Positions 1 through 6,757 of a stretch of DNA of 11,799 nucleotides are shown one piece after another; the stretch's first letter is position 1; each line of letters opens with the position of its first letter. The position numbers and the translations under genes are program-made. The DNA is taken from contig CAYXGT010000082.1 in assembly GCA_964464635.1 (NCBI GenBank), positions 1 to 11,799 of the forward strand. The letters are read 5' to 3'. This DNA is from CAYLMG01 sp964464635 (GTDB lineage Bacteria > Planctomycetota > Phycisphaerae > Sedimentisphaerales > Anaerobacaceae). The notes beneath the pieces were generated by a model. The model saw nothing but the letters and a program-made list of their open reading frames with translations. It did not search any database and had not been told where the DNA came from.

Positions 1-25
1 CAAGCGAAGCTTGAATTCTAAAATG

Positions 26-45
26 CCACGTCCGTAAGGGCGTGG
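26..45. terminator. Stem-loop downstream of perR, possible bidirectional terminator
   Basis: An 8-bp stem (26-33 with 38-45) closes on a GTAA tetraloop of the GNRA type. On the plus strand all eight pairs form, one of them G-U. On the minus strand the wobble becomes an A-C mismatch, but the hairpin is followed by CATTTTAG, a short U-rich run, and lies 15 bases after the perR stop. It may end perR transcription or a gene entering from the left edge. A second small hairpin, CAAGC-GAA-GCTTG, occupies bases 1-13. Confidence 0.4.
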
Positions 46-60
46 TAGTTTACTTATGTT

Positions 61-522
61 TCACTTATCGTTTTTGTTCAGGCAGGCATCACAAAAACCT
101 TCTATATATACTGTACTTCTAATGACTCTGAACTTTTGTTTGATTTTCCTCGGCACATTGATATTGTCAAACGGTTTATGTACAAAGTCGAATATTTTTT
201 TACATTTTACACAGATAAAATGCTGGTGTGTATCGATGTCGGCGTCGAATCTTTTGGGCTGGCCTGTGCCTTCGACCACGATAGCTAATCCCATATCAGC
301 CAGGGTCAGCAACGTTCTGTTGACCGTATCGAGCGATATTTCGGGGTACTTTTTCCGAAGCCTGCGGTGCAGTACATCGGCAGTAGGGTGGTCCTTGGTT
401 GCTGCAAAGGCGGTGTAAATTGCGACTCTCTGCGGCGTTATTTTCAGGCCGAGCCGTCTGCACTCCGCCTTGAATCTTTTAACCTTCCTGTCCAATTTGG
501 TACTATTGTTTCTTTTTCTCAT
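61..522 (-). CDS. perR: Fur family metalloregulator, PerR type
   Basis: A 153-residue Fur-superfamily repressor, predicted to sense peroxide through metal-catalysed oxidation. The N-terminal winged helix spans about residues 10-90 and the C-terminal dimerisation domain about 91-150. Two CxxC pairs (C104/C107 and C144/C147) form the structural zinc site. The candidate regulatory ligands H45, D93, H99, H101 and D112 each lie exactly eight residues after Bacillus subtilis PerR H37, D85, H91, H93 and D104, and the four cysteines show the same offset. Aspartate at the 112 position, where iron-sensing Fur proteins usually carry glutamate, favours PerR over Fur. The ATG at 522 has no clear Shine-Dalgarno sequence, but no better start lies nearby. 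The basic first 15 residues are an extension compared with PerR. Targets cannot be read from the window; no catalase or peroxiredoxin gene is adjacent. Confidence 0.88.
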   Translation of the reverse strand: MRKRNNSTKLDRKVKRFKAECRRLGLKITPQRVAIYTAFAATKDHPTADVLHRRLRKKYPEISLDTVNRTLLTLADMGLAIVVEGTGQPKRFDADIDTHQHFICVKCKKIFDFVHKPFDNINVPRKIKQKFRVIRSTVYIEGFCDACLNKNDK

Positions 523-534
523 AGGAATTACTAC

Positions 535-595
535 TATATAGGATTAAGTCTTGTTCATCAATATAATACTTCAATAAAATATTATATTATTATAA
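535..595 (-). promoter_or_regulatory. AT-rich perR upstream region with inverted repeat and Per-box-like half-site
   Basis: A perfect 9-bp inverted repeat, AATATAATA (560-568) and TATTATATT (580-588), has an 11-base spacer. Overlapping it at 581-595, read on the minus strand, TTATAATAATATAAT matches the B. subtilis Per box in its whole first half but only about 3 of 7 positions in the second. A weak promoter is possible: TTGATG (556-561), a short 15-bp spacer and TATATA (535-540). PerR genes are often autoregulated, so an operator here is plausible. The region is so AT-rich that chance matches are likely. Confidence 0.3.
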
Positions 596-626
596 ATATT
601 TAATGCAAGACAAAATAATCTGCTGC

Positions 627-654
627 CCTCTGTAAAAATTTGTGTTTATAGAGG
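627..654. other. Hairpin overlapping the 3' end of the ABC permease gene
   Basis: A 10-bp stem (627-636 with 645-654, one G-U pair on the plus strand) encloses an 8-base loop and overlaps the permease stop codon. No U-run follows it on the minus strand, so it is a poor intrinsic terminator. It may stabilise the mRNA end or be incidental. Confidence 0.25.
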
Positions 655-1479
655 TAAATCGCGTCTTCGCCAGATTAGTGCTCCGGCGAGCGTTGCAATT
701 ATCGTAAAAGCTGCCAGTACGGAAATATCGCGGACGGGCCAGGCGGATTCGTTTAAAATCTTCTGCGTATCTATGTAATAAAAAAGCGAAAAAGGCCTCA
801 GAGCCTTAAAAAAAGAAAGCCATTCTGAAAAAATGTCAATTAAGTAGTTGGCTACCAAAAAGGCAACGGCCGTTCCCACTGCCCGGCTGCGTGTGCGAAA
901 AGAAGCGGCACAGAGCAGTGAAACAGATGCCGCAGAGCAGGCAAGCAGGGCACCGTTTGCAGCCGCTCTGAAAAAAGGATAAAGCGGAATATCCTGGCCA
1001 AAGTCGTATAAGCTTGTCCCGACGACTGTACCGAGAAACATCAGGGCAACCATAGTAAACATCCCGGCAAGAGTTAAAATAACCGCACAGATATAAACCT
1101 GAGTTTTAGTGATTGAACGGCTCAGAATCAATTCCATATTCCCGCTTTGCACGTGTCCTGCAAGAAAGCCTGTAGGCACACTCACGGCAAAAACCATATA
1201 TAGCACCAGAACAAGGGGATGAATGTAGGCGATAGCTATAAAGCCGACGATATCACCCGTTTGCAGCATATCACCGCCCAGTGAATTTTTTACGATTGAC
1301 GGCATAACTTCGACAAAGGATAGAACGGCTTTTATGCGCTCATTGTCGTGATAAACGCCGCAGTGAAGAATCTGTATAATAAAAATGAGAAAGCCAATCA
1401 AGAACCACATAAGAAAAATTCGCCGCAGCCAGAAAAACAGCAATGGAAAAGGAAATGATAGGCGGGGATAATCGGTCAT
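646..1479 (-). CDS. ABC-2 type transporter permease subunit
   Basis: A 277-residue inner-membrane protein with about six hydrophobic helices (roughly residues 18-37, 80-106, 127-155, 170-190, 200-216 and 250-270), the layout of ABC-2 family export permeases. The stretch GNMELILSRSITKTQVY (about residues 113-129) resembles the conserved cytoplasmic loop of this family, where the permease contacts its ATPase. The start codon overlaps the stop of the upstream ATPase gene as ATGA (1476-1479), which implies translational coupling. A purine-rich AAGGAAGGG lies just ahead of the start. The substrate cannot be inferred. The frame is intact, yet the partner ATPase beside it has lost its nucleotide-binding P-loop, so this permease is either non-functional or served by an ATPase encoded elsewhere. 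Confidence 0.82.
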   Translation of the reverse strand: MTDYPRLSFPFPLLFFWLRRIFLMWFLIGFLIFIIQILHCGVYHDNERIKAVLSFVEVMPSIVKNSLGGDMLQTGDIVGFIAIAYIHPLVLVLYMVFAVSVPTGFLAGHVQSGNMELILSRSITKTQVYICAVILTLAGMFTMVALMFLGTVVGTSLYDFGQDIPLYPFFRAAANGALLACSAASVSLLCAASFRTRSRAVGTAVAFLVANYLIDIFSEWLSFFKALRPFSLFYYIDTQKILNESAWPVRDISVLAAFTIIATLAGALIWRRRDLPL

Positions 1480-2033
1480 GATTTCCCTTCCTTTCTGTCA
1501 GATTTATCACTGTAATACTGGATAAAGGCCTCTTCCAGTGACGTTTGATATGCGGAAATACGGCTGGTAGGAAATTGCGCTATCCATTTAAGCACTGCAT
1601 CTGCATTGCCCTGATAAGCAATATGAAGCATTTCCTCTTTTCGCTGAATTAACCGTACGCCGGGCAATCTGTCAACCGGCAGCTCGGGCACATTCGCACC
1701 CTGAACAAACCAGACCTTCAATTGCCTCTGTCCCTGCTGGACGATTTCTGAGATTTCTGACAGCTCGACCAAAAGACCTTCGCGTAAAATGCCGGCCCGG
1801 CTGCATACGGCAGAAACCTCACTAAGGTCATGCGATGAAAGCAAAACCGCAGCGCCGTTATCGGCTGCTTCACGAATAAGTTCGAGCACGGTCTGGCTCA
1901 CGAGAGGGTCAAGCCCGATTGTAGGCTCATCCAGTATCAGTATATCAGGCTTATGCTGAAAGGCATAGATAACGCCGACCTTCTGTCGGCTGTTAAACAA
2001 CTTGACTAACAGGTGTTTTTCTGTTATACTCAT
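1476..2033 (-). pseudogene. 5'-truncated ABC transporter ATP-binding protein
   Basis: The frame encodes the C-terminal part of an ABC ATPase of the ABC-2 exporter type. It retains a degraded signature region (NSRQKVG where S-x-G-x-x-Q-K is expected), Walker B with its glutamate (ILILDEPT, residues 31-38), the D-loop (GLDP) and the H-loop histidine (LSSHDLSE). The accessory C-terminal region ends in SLEEAFIQYY. Walker A and the Q-loop, normally in the first 100 residues, are absent. The frame is closed by a stop three codons upstream, at 2040-2042, and the phosphatase gene begins at 2094, so the missing part cannot lie nearby. Homology appears to begin at RQKVG (near 2000), and the roughly 15 residues before it look unrelated. 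The annotated start has no convincing ribosome-binding site. At 185 residues against about 300 for the family, I judge it a deletion remnant unable to bind ATP normally. Confidence 0.75.
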
Positions 2034-2093
2034 TGAATGTTACTACAAAGCGGTTAAATACCATTAAATCTCAACTAATATTGTGAGGTATTT

Positions 2094-3416
2094 ATGAAAA
2101 CACATAAAAAAGCTATAAGCCTCAGTCTAATTCTATTCATATTAGCGCTTTTGTTACCTGTCTCTCCTGCTCAGCAGCAGAATATCTATCACGCCGGCAA
2201 TGACAGTACCCTGGATTTAAGTTTTTATCAGCCGCCTGCGAACACAGAAACTTATCCAAACATTAAAAGCGATAGGGTTAAAAATGTAATTTTGCTCATC
2301 GGTGACGGAATGAGCTTTAACCAGTTTTCCATTGCCCGTATTAAAGGAGCCGGCCTGGACGGTAAATTGTATATGGAGAAACTTCCTGTAACAGGGATAA
2401 TGCGAACGCATTCGGCAAACAATATCGTCACAGACTCTGCTGCAAGCGGAACAGCCCTGGCTTGCGGTATAAAAACAAATAATAAGATGCTCGGTGTGGC
2501 GCCCGACGAGACTAAATACAAAACAATCCTCGAAGCAGCTAAGGAAAATAAGATGGCCACCGGGTTAGTCGTAACATCAAGGATAACTCATGCGACGCCT
2601 GCCTGTTTTGCCGCACACGTTCGACATCGCGATATGGAAAGACGAATTGCCCCGCAACTAATTGAAAATGAAAAAGTTAATGTTCTTTTCGGCGGGGGCA
2701 GGGATTATTTTCTGCCAAGAACAGTTCCCGGTGGTAGAAGGAGAGATGAAAGAAACCTCATAGAAGAGGCTCAACAAGCAGGTTATTCATATATTGAAAA
2801 CAAAGAGCAGTTGAGAACTGCGAAGGGACCTTACGTGCTGGGACTTTTCCAGATAGGCAGTTTAATAATCAAAGAGCCTGAACCGTCTCTGGCTGAGCTT
2901 ACGAAAAAAGCCATCGAAATACTCGATGTAAAAGAGCAGGAGAGAAAAACATTTCTTGAAAATATAATTACCGGAATACTGAATTTGTTGTTTTTTGAAA
3001 GCTCAGATGGAGAACCCGGCTTTTTTATGATGGTCGAGGGCAGCCAGATTGATTGGGCCTGCCACGACTACGATGCTGACAGAGTTATAAGGCTGACGCT
3101 GCTCTTTGATTTGGCGGTCAAAGAAGCAATAGACTTTGCAGTAAAAGACAAACATACTCTCGTGATAGTAACGGCTGACCACGAAACATCAGGGCTTACA
3201 ATAACCGAAGCCGAGAACGGCGAAGACCTTGAATTATTGTGGGCGGTGGATAGGCAGCACAAAAGGGGGACAAGCGGCCATAGCGGTCAGCCCGTAGCCG
3301 TTTTCGCATTCGGGCCGGGAGCTGAAATTTTCAGCGGCGTTTATGACAATACCGACATACCTAAAAAAATCGCAGAAGTGATGAAAATCAAAAACTTCCC
3401 CGCAAAGCTTGAGTAA
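2094..3416 (+). CDS. phoA: Secreted alkaline phosphatase, PhoA family
   Basis: A 440-residue exported phosphomonoesterase that would release inorganic phosphate outside the cytoplasm. Residues 1-26 form a Sec signal peptide: KTHKK, a leucine-rich core, and probable cleavage after SPA. The catalytic elements run in family order. D71 in IGDGMS binds metal, and S115 in TDSAAS is the phosphorylated nucleophile. H166/T168 lie in THATP, and R179 fits the phosphate-binding arginine. E315, D320 and H324 lie in VEGSQIDWACH, D362/H363 in TADHETSG, and H396 in SGHSG. Histidine and tryptophan at the positions equivalent to E. coli D153 and K328 match the B. subtilis type of enzyme rather than E. coli. 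GTGAGG lies five bases before the ATG. The gene diverges from the truncated ABC ATPase and no Pho box was recognised. The gene symbol is by family only. Confidence 0.9.
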   Translation: MKTHKKAISLSLILFILALLLPVSPAQQQNIYHAGNDSTLDLSFYQPPANTETYPNIKSDRVKNVILLIGDGMSFNQFSIARIKGAGLDGKLYMEKLPVTGIMRTHSANNIVTDSAASGTALACGIKTNNKMLGVAPDETKYKTILEAAKENKMATGLVVTSRITHATPACFAAHVRHRDMERRIAPQLIENEKVNVLFGGGRDYFLPRTVPGGRRRDERNLIEEAQQAGYSYIENKEQLRTAKGPYVLGLFQIGSLIIKEPEPSLAELTKKAIEILDVKEQERKTFLENIITGILNLLFFESSDGEPGFFMMVEGSQIDWACHDYDADRVIRLTLLFDLAVKEAIDFAVKDKHTLVIVTADHETSGLTITEAENGEDLELLWAVDRQHKRGTSGHSGQPVAVFAFGPGAEIFSGVYDNTDIPKKIAEVMKIKNFPAKLE

Positions 3417-3436
3417 GCATACGTTTCATTTCTATA

Positions 3437-3461
3437 TTTTGATTGGCGTTGTCAATCAAAA
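3437..3461 (-). terminator. Perfect hairpin immediately after the tRNA-Pro 3' end
   Basis: Nine-base arms (TTTTGATTG at 3437-3445 and CAATCAAAA at 3453-3461) are exactly complementary with a 7-base loop, and the hairpin abuts the tRNA discriminator base. No long U-run follows on either strand, so intrinsic termination is uncertain. It could also mark tRNA 3' end processing, or the 3' end of the converging phosphatase transcript, whose stop is 20 bases away. Confidence 0.4.
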
Positions 3462-3536
3462 TCGGGGCGACAGGACTTGAACCTGCGACCTCTTGACCCC
3501 CAGTCAAGCGCGCTAGCCAAACTGCGCCACGCCCCG
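3462..3536 (-). tRNA. tRNA-Pro (anticodon GGG)
   Basis: The minus strand folds into a complete 75-nt cloverleaf. The 7-bp acceptor stem is CGGGGCG with CGCCCCG, followed by discriminator A. The D-arm is GCGC with GCGC. The anticodon stem is CTTGA with TCAAG, around loop CTGGGGG, which gives anticodon GGG. The variable loop is 5 bases, and the T-arm is GCAGG with CCTGT around TTCAAGT. The CGGGG start and CCCCGA end are typical of bacterial proline tRNAs. No CCA is encoded, so it must be added after transcription. Confidence 0.96.
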
Positions 3537-3547
3537 AAATCATCAAT

Positions 3548-3576
3548 ATTCTAATAAAAAAGCCTTCAGAAAACAA
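3548..3576 (-). promoter_or_regulatory. Candidate promoter of tRNA-Pro
   Basis: Read on the minus strand, TTGTTT (3571-3576) and TAGAAT (3548-3553) are separated by exactly 17 bases. The -10 box ends 11 bases before the tRNA 5' end, giving a leader of only a few bases. The sequence is AT-rich, so this is a plausible but not unique sigma-70 match. Confidence 0.45.
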
Positions 3577-3774
3577 ATATTTTAAATAAAAATGTGTCCG
3601 ACAACCCATCTAAAACGCTTTTTTTACAATTTGCTGAAATAAAAAATCGCAACATTACGTCAAATCTTTTAATATTAGTAAGAACAACAGGCACGAAACA
3701 ACTGTGAACGGCGCCTTTTGTATTTTATCCCGTTTATAAGAACATTGATAAAGCGCATTTATAAAGGAGCAGAA

Positions 3775-4515
3775 ATGGTAAAGAAAATCATATCTGTCAT
3801 TTTTTTAGCGGTTCTTTTAATCGCAGTCGGAATCTTAATAGCACAGCAAGCAAATTATTCATTTAGTGAACAGCAGTCACAAAGACCGCCCAGAGAGTTC
3901 GACAGGCCAAGACGAGGTTACAGGTCTACAGAACTGTCGGCTTTTAATAATCCACCAATAGGCAAAGATGAAGAGGAGAAGAAAATCCTAGCTGTGCTTG
4001 ACGATATGAGAATGAACCAAAGCAGAGGAATGATGAATGTCCCGGAAAGTGACGGCAGGCTTTTACGGCTGCTGACGGAGACGGTTGGGGCAAAACATGT
4101 CGTAGAGCTCGGCACATCTAACGGATACTCTGGAATCTGGTTCTGCCTTGCCTTGAGAAAGACGGGTGGAAAATTGATTACTCATGAAATTAATGCCAGC
4201 AGAGCCTCACTTGCCCGAGAGAACTTCAAACGGGCAGGTGTCGATAAGCTCGTAACTCTTGTCGAAGGTGACGCTCATGAAGAAGTGACTAAAATCAAAG
4301 AGGAAATCGACATTCTGTTTCTCGATGCCGACAAGGAAGGATACATCGATTATCTTAACAAGCTCCTCCCTCTGGTAAGGCCGGGAGGATTAATCATAGC
4401 ACATAATATTAATCCACAACAGGCTGACCCTAAATATGTCGAGGCAATTACAACAAATCCAGACCTCGAATCAGTACTGTACGGCGGCGTCAGCATAACA
4501 CTCAAGAAACGTTAG
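3775..4515 (+). CDS. Membrane-anchored O-methyltransferase-like protein (MT1)
   Basis: A 246-residue protein with an N-terminal hydrophobic segment (residues 5-23 after VKK). A Pro/Arg/Gln-rich linker (about 28-60) leads to a class I SAM-dependent methyltransferase domain (about 65-245) resembling the caffeoyl-CoA/catechol O-methyltransferase family. Motif I is VVELGTSNG (109-117), followed by the acidic residue E138. FLDADK (182-187) supplies the Asp that binds metal in that family. The second metal motif is AHN (209-211), where family members usually have ADN. The ATG at 3775 is chosen because AAGGAG lies five bases upstream; a longer TTG start at 3718 has no such signal. The anchor topology suggests the domain lies outside the cytoplasm, which is odd for a SAM enzyme. 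A permease followed it ancestrally, as the duplicated junction shows. Substrate unknown. Confidence 0.75.
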   Translation: MVKKIISVIFLAVLLIAVGILIAQQANYSFSEQQSQRPPREFDRPRRGYRSTELSAFNNPPIGKDEEEKKILAVLDDMRMNQSRGMMNVPESDGRLLRLLTETVGAKHVVELGTSNGYSGIWFCLALRKTGGKLITHEINASRASLARENFKRAGVDKLVTLVEGDAHEEVTKIKEEIDILFLDADKEGYIDYLNKLLPLVRPGGLIIAHNINPQQADPKYVEAITTNPDLESVLYGGVSITLKKR

Positions 4516-4748
4516 AAAAGGCCGCGTTAATTGATGGCTTTATGACTTTGGGTAAAGTGAAAGGTTAAATTTGGTGAAGCCTGTTCGGGAACCGGCTTTA
4601 AAGAAAGAGCTGTCGCTTTTTGACTCGACCTGCATAATCGTAGGTATCATCATCGGTGCCGGAATCTACCAGATGGCGCCTGATATTGACAAAGGCGCAT
4701 TTTGCTGGTGGGGAGTTCTTGCCATCTGGATTGTTGGTGGGCTGCTTT
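4348..4748 (+). repeat. Left copy of ~400-bp direct repeat (MT1 end plus permease start)
   Basis: This segment matches 6368-6757 in direct orientation. Over the MT1 coding part (4348-4515) I count 18 differences in 168 bases, and over the permease part (4574-4748) 18 in 175, so about 89-90% identity. The short gene gap between them differs by an 11-base length change. Most differences in the permease part are synonymous. The last 49 bases (4700-4748) are identical to the other copy. Identity stops abruptly at 4748. Confidence 0.9.
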
Positions 4749-4774
4749 ATATTAGCCGTGAGGTTAGCCAGTGA
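4574..4774 (+). pseudogene. Truncated APC permease 5' fragment
   Basis: About 58 codons nearly identical to the N-terminus of the intact permease at 6583, covering the first transmembrane helix and most of the second (FDSTCIIVGIIIGAGIYQM, then WWGVLAIWIVGGLL). The similarity then breaks, and nine unrelated codons follow to a TGA at 4772. GTG at 4574 corresponds to the start of the intact copy; an in-frame TTG lies one codon upstream. A two-helix fragment cannot be a working 12-helix transporter, so I call it a by-product of the local duplication. Confidence 0.85.
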
Positions 4775-4859
4775 GCCCCTTTTGGGATACAGCAATTTTC
4801 AGTGGTTTTCATAGTATCCATTTTTATAAAAAATTTTTAGAGAATGTTGTTTAAAGTTC

Positions 4860-4887
4860 TTTTCATTAATGAAAAATTGTGTAATAT
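4860..4887 (+). promoter_or_regulatory. Palindrome and candidate promoter upstream of MT2
   Basis: A perfect 16-bp palindrome, TTTTCATTAATGAAAA (4860-4875), lies about 75 bases before the MT2 start. Its left arm overlaps a possible -35 (TTTTCA, 4860-4865) placed 16 bases before TAATAT (4882-4887). A symmetric site over a -35 box would suit a dimeric repressor, but no cognate regulator is identifiable and the region is AT-rich. Earlier in the same gap, GGATAC (4785-4790) and GTATCC (4814-4819) form a long-looped inverted repeat followed by T-rich sequence, a weak terminator candidate. Confidence 0.35.
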
Positions 4888-4949
4888 TACTAACAGGTAA
4901 AGTCAATTAGAGGATGTTTTTTGAAAAATGAAATTACGAAGGGTATGTC

Positions 4950-6302
4950 GTGTCAAGTAAAAAGTTATTATTGAATTTTATAGGTGTTTTTATTGTCGTT
5001 ATTATATGTCTCTTATTAATACAGAAAAATGTACAGGACAGACAACCTCAAACAAAAGACCAAATAGACAAACTAAAGCATAACGAAGCACGTCAGGAAT
5101 CTGGAGGGATGGCCGATTCAGAACAATATGAAAACAAATTACTGCCAAACTCGGAGTCTGAAAGAAAGATATTGTCTGTTATTGAAGAAATCGAAAAAGA
5201 CACGAGACCGGGATTTGAAAATTTTGATGTAAGCGACGGGAGATTTCTGCGTTTGCTTACAGAAGCTGTTGATGCAAAACGTGTTGTTGAAATTGGAGCA
5301 TCTACGGGGACTCCCGGGCTGTGGTTTACAATGGCCTTAAAATCTACGGATGGAAAACTAATTACTTATGAAAGTGACGATAATAAGATTAAAACGGCAC
5401 GAGAGAATTTCAGGAAGGCCGGCGTTGATTCCCTGGTTACGATTATTGAAGGCGACCCTAATGAAACAATAAAAAAACACAAAGAATTTATAGACATTTT
5501 ATTCATTTGTGCTGAAAAAGAGAGTTATATAGATTACCTTAATAAGCTTTTGCCATTTGTTCGAACCGGAGGATTGATTCTGGCTCGCAATATCGATTTG
5601 AGGGGTGGCAAAATCGGTGATTACATCAATACCGTGGCCACGAATCCGGAACTGGATACTGTTTTTTATCAAAACGGTCCGGGATTTAGTATAACCATTA
5701 AAAAAAGACCGCCTGCCCCTGAGTACTTATACCAAGTATTCGAGGATACTGATTCCAACACCGGCGAAAGCTCGATTCAGGTTAAGCTGATGAGGATTTC
5801 TGAATCGGAAGAGCCTGTCGAAGTTGATGTTCCTTTTGTCACTACGCCATACGATATTGTTGACAAGATGTTGGAACTGGCCGATGTAAAAAAGGATGAT
5901 TTGCTTTATGATCTTGGTTGCGGTGACGGCAGGATTGTAGTGACGGCTGCCAAGAGATACGGCTGCCGAGCTATAGGTTTTGATATTGATCCGTTGTGTG
6001 TGAAAAAATCGATTGAAAATGTGCAAAGCAACAATGTCGAGAACCTCGTAGAAATTGAAAAGAAAGACATTTTTACCCTCGACCTCAGCAGGGCAGACGT
6101 AATAACTCTTTTCCTTCTTCCGGAACTAAATGTAAGGCTTATCCCTCAGTTGGAAAAACTCAGGCCGGGCACTCGTATCGTATCTCATAATTGGGATATG
6201 AAGGGTATCAAGCCGGACAAGGTTATAGAACAAATTTCCGAGGAAGACAAAATTCCACATAAAATTTATTTATGGACAGCTCCGATTCAAAAGGAAGATT
6301 AG
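4950..6302 (+). CDS. Two-domain membrane-anchored methyltransferase (MT2)
   Basis: A 450-residue protein. Residues 6-24 form a hydrophobic anchor, followed by a charged linker. Domain 1 (about 65-253) is a paralogue of MT1, and domain 2 (about 290-450) is a second class I methyltransferase. Domain 1 keeps motif I (VVEIGASTG, 112-120), but the metal Asp of MT1 is Cys187 (FICAEK) and the second metal motif is ARN (212-214), so metal-dependent O-methyl transfer is doubtful. Domain 2 has a strong motif I, DLGCGDGRIV (321-330), followed by GFDIDP (343-348). Its VPFVTTP lead-in and DGRIV motif recall FAM173-type lysine methyltransferases, a resemblance from memory only. The GTG start follows AAGGG by six bases. 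The gene lies entirely between the two copies of the direct repeat. Methyl acceptor unknown. Confidence 0.72.
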   Translation: MSSKKLLLNFIGVFIVVIICLLLIQKNVQDRQPQTKDQIDKLKHNEARQESGGMADSEQYENKLLPNSESERKILSVIEEIEKDTRPGFENFDVSDGRFLRLLTEAVDAKRVVEIGASTGTPGLWFTMALKSTDGKLITYESDDNKIKTARENFRKAGVDSLVTIIEGDPNETIKKHKEFIDILFICAEKESYIDYLNKLLPFVRTGGLILARNIDLRGGKIGDYINTVATNPELDTVFYQNGPGFSITIKKRPPAPEYLYQVFEDTDSNTGESSIQVKLMRISESEEPVEVDVPFVTTPYDIVDKMLELADVKKDDLLYDLGCGDGRIVVTAAKRYGCRAIGFDIDPLCVKKSIENVQSNNVENLVEIEKKDIFTLDLSRADVITLFLLPELNVRLIPQLEKLRPGTRIVSHNWDMKGIKPDKVIEQISEEDKIPHKIYLWTAPIQKED

Positions 6303-6367
6303 ATATAGAAAAACAGCTTATGTGTATGGTTTTTAGTTGGAGCTCAGAGGGGATTCTTTCCTTGCGT

Positions 6368-6535
6368 GATTACCTTAACAAGCTCCTTCCTCTGGTGCGG
6401 CCGGGAGGATTAATCGTAGCACATAATATTACTCCACAGCAGGCTGACCCTAAATATGTCGAGGCAATTACAACAAATTCTGACCTTGAATCAGTACTGT
6501 TCAACGGTGTTAGCCTAACACTAAACAAACGTTAG
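6368..6535 (+). pseudogene. Duplicated 3' fragment of MT1
   Basis: The last 55 codons of MT1 and its stop recur here at about 89% nucleotide identity, beginning abruptly at the codon for the D in DYLNKLLP. The frame is open upstream as far as 6272, but those codons overlap the end of MT2 in another frame and then run through unrelated sequence. The fragment lacks the whole SAM-binding half, so it cannot be a methyltransferase. Confidence 0.82.
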
Positions 6536-6757
6536 AAAACGCAAAGTTATATAAATTTGAGGAAAGTGAAAGGTTAGACTCGGTGAAGCCTGTTCAGCAA
6601 TCAGCTTTAAAAAAAGAGCTGTCATTTTTTGACTCGACCTGCATAATCGTCGGCATAATCATTGGAGCAGGAATTTACCAGATGGCACCTGATATTGCCA
6701 AAGGAGCCTTTTGCTGGTGGGGAGTTCTTGCCATCTGGATTGTTGGTGGGCTGCTTT
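6368..6757 (+). repeat. Right copy of ~400-bp direct repeat
   Basis: This is the partner of 4348-4748, in the same orientation. It joins the dead MT1 tail to the start of the complete permease. Offset between copies is 2020 bases in the MT1 part and 2009 in the permease part, because the gene gap is 47 bases here and 58 on the left. Its outer right side continues into intact permease sequence, while its inner left side is unrelated to MT1. Confidence 0.9.

Noticed and set aside
3388..3609. Minus-strand open frame across the tRNA gene
   Set aside because: Its central part is a translation of the tRNA-Pro sequence, so it is not a protein gene.
3718..3774. N-terminal extension of MT1 from a TTG start
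   Set aside because: The ATG at 3775 has AAGGAG five bases upstream and begins a typical positively charged anchor; the extension adds a second basic stretch and no ribosome-binding site.
4749..4774. Short tail of the permease fragment as a deletion joint to the permease C-terminus
   Set aside because: LLYISREV only loosely resembles LLVYRIEAV in the intact C-terminus, and the DNA does not align well enough to support an internal deletion.
6272..6367. Open frame upstream of the MT1 fragment read as a real new gene
   Set aside because: It overlaps the MT2 3' end in another frame, has no Shine-Dalgarno at its ATG codons, and the conserved part begins only at 6368.
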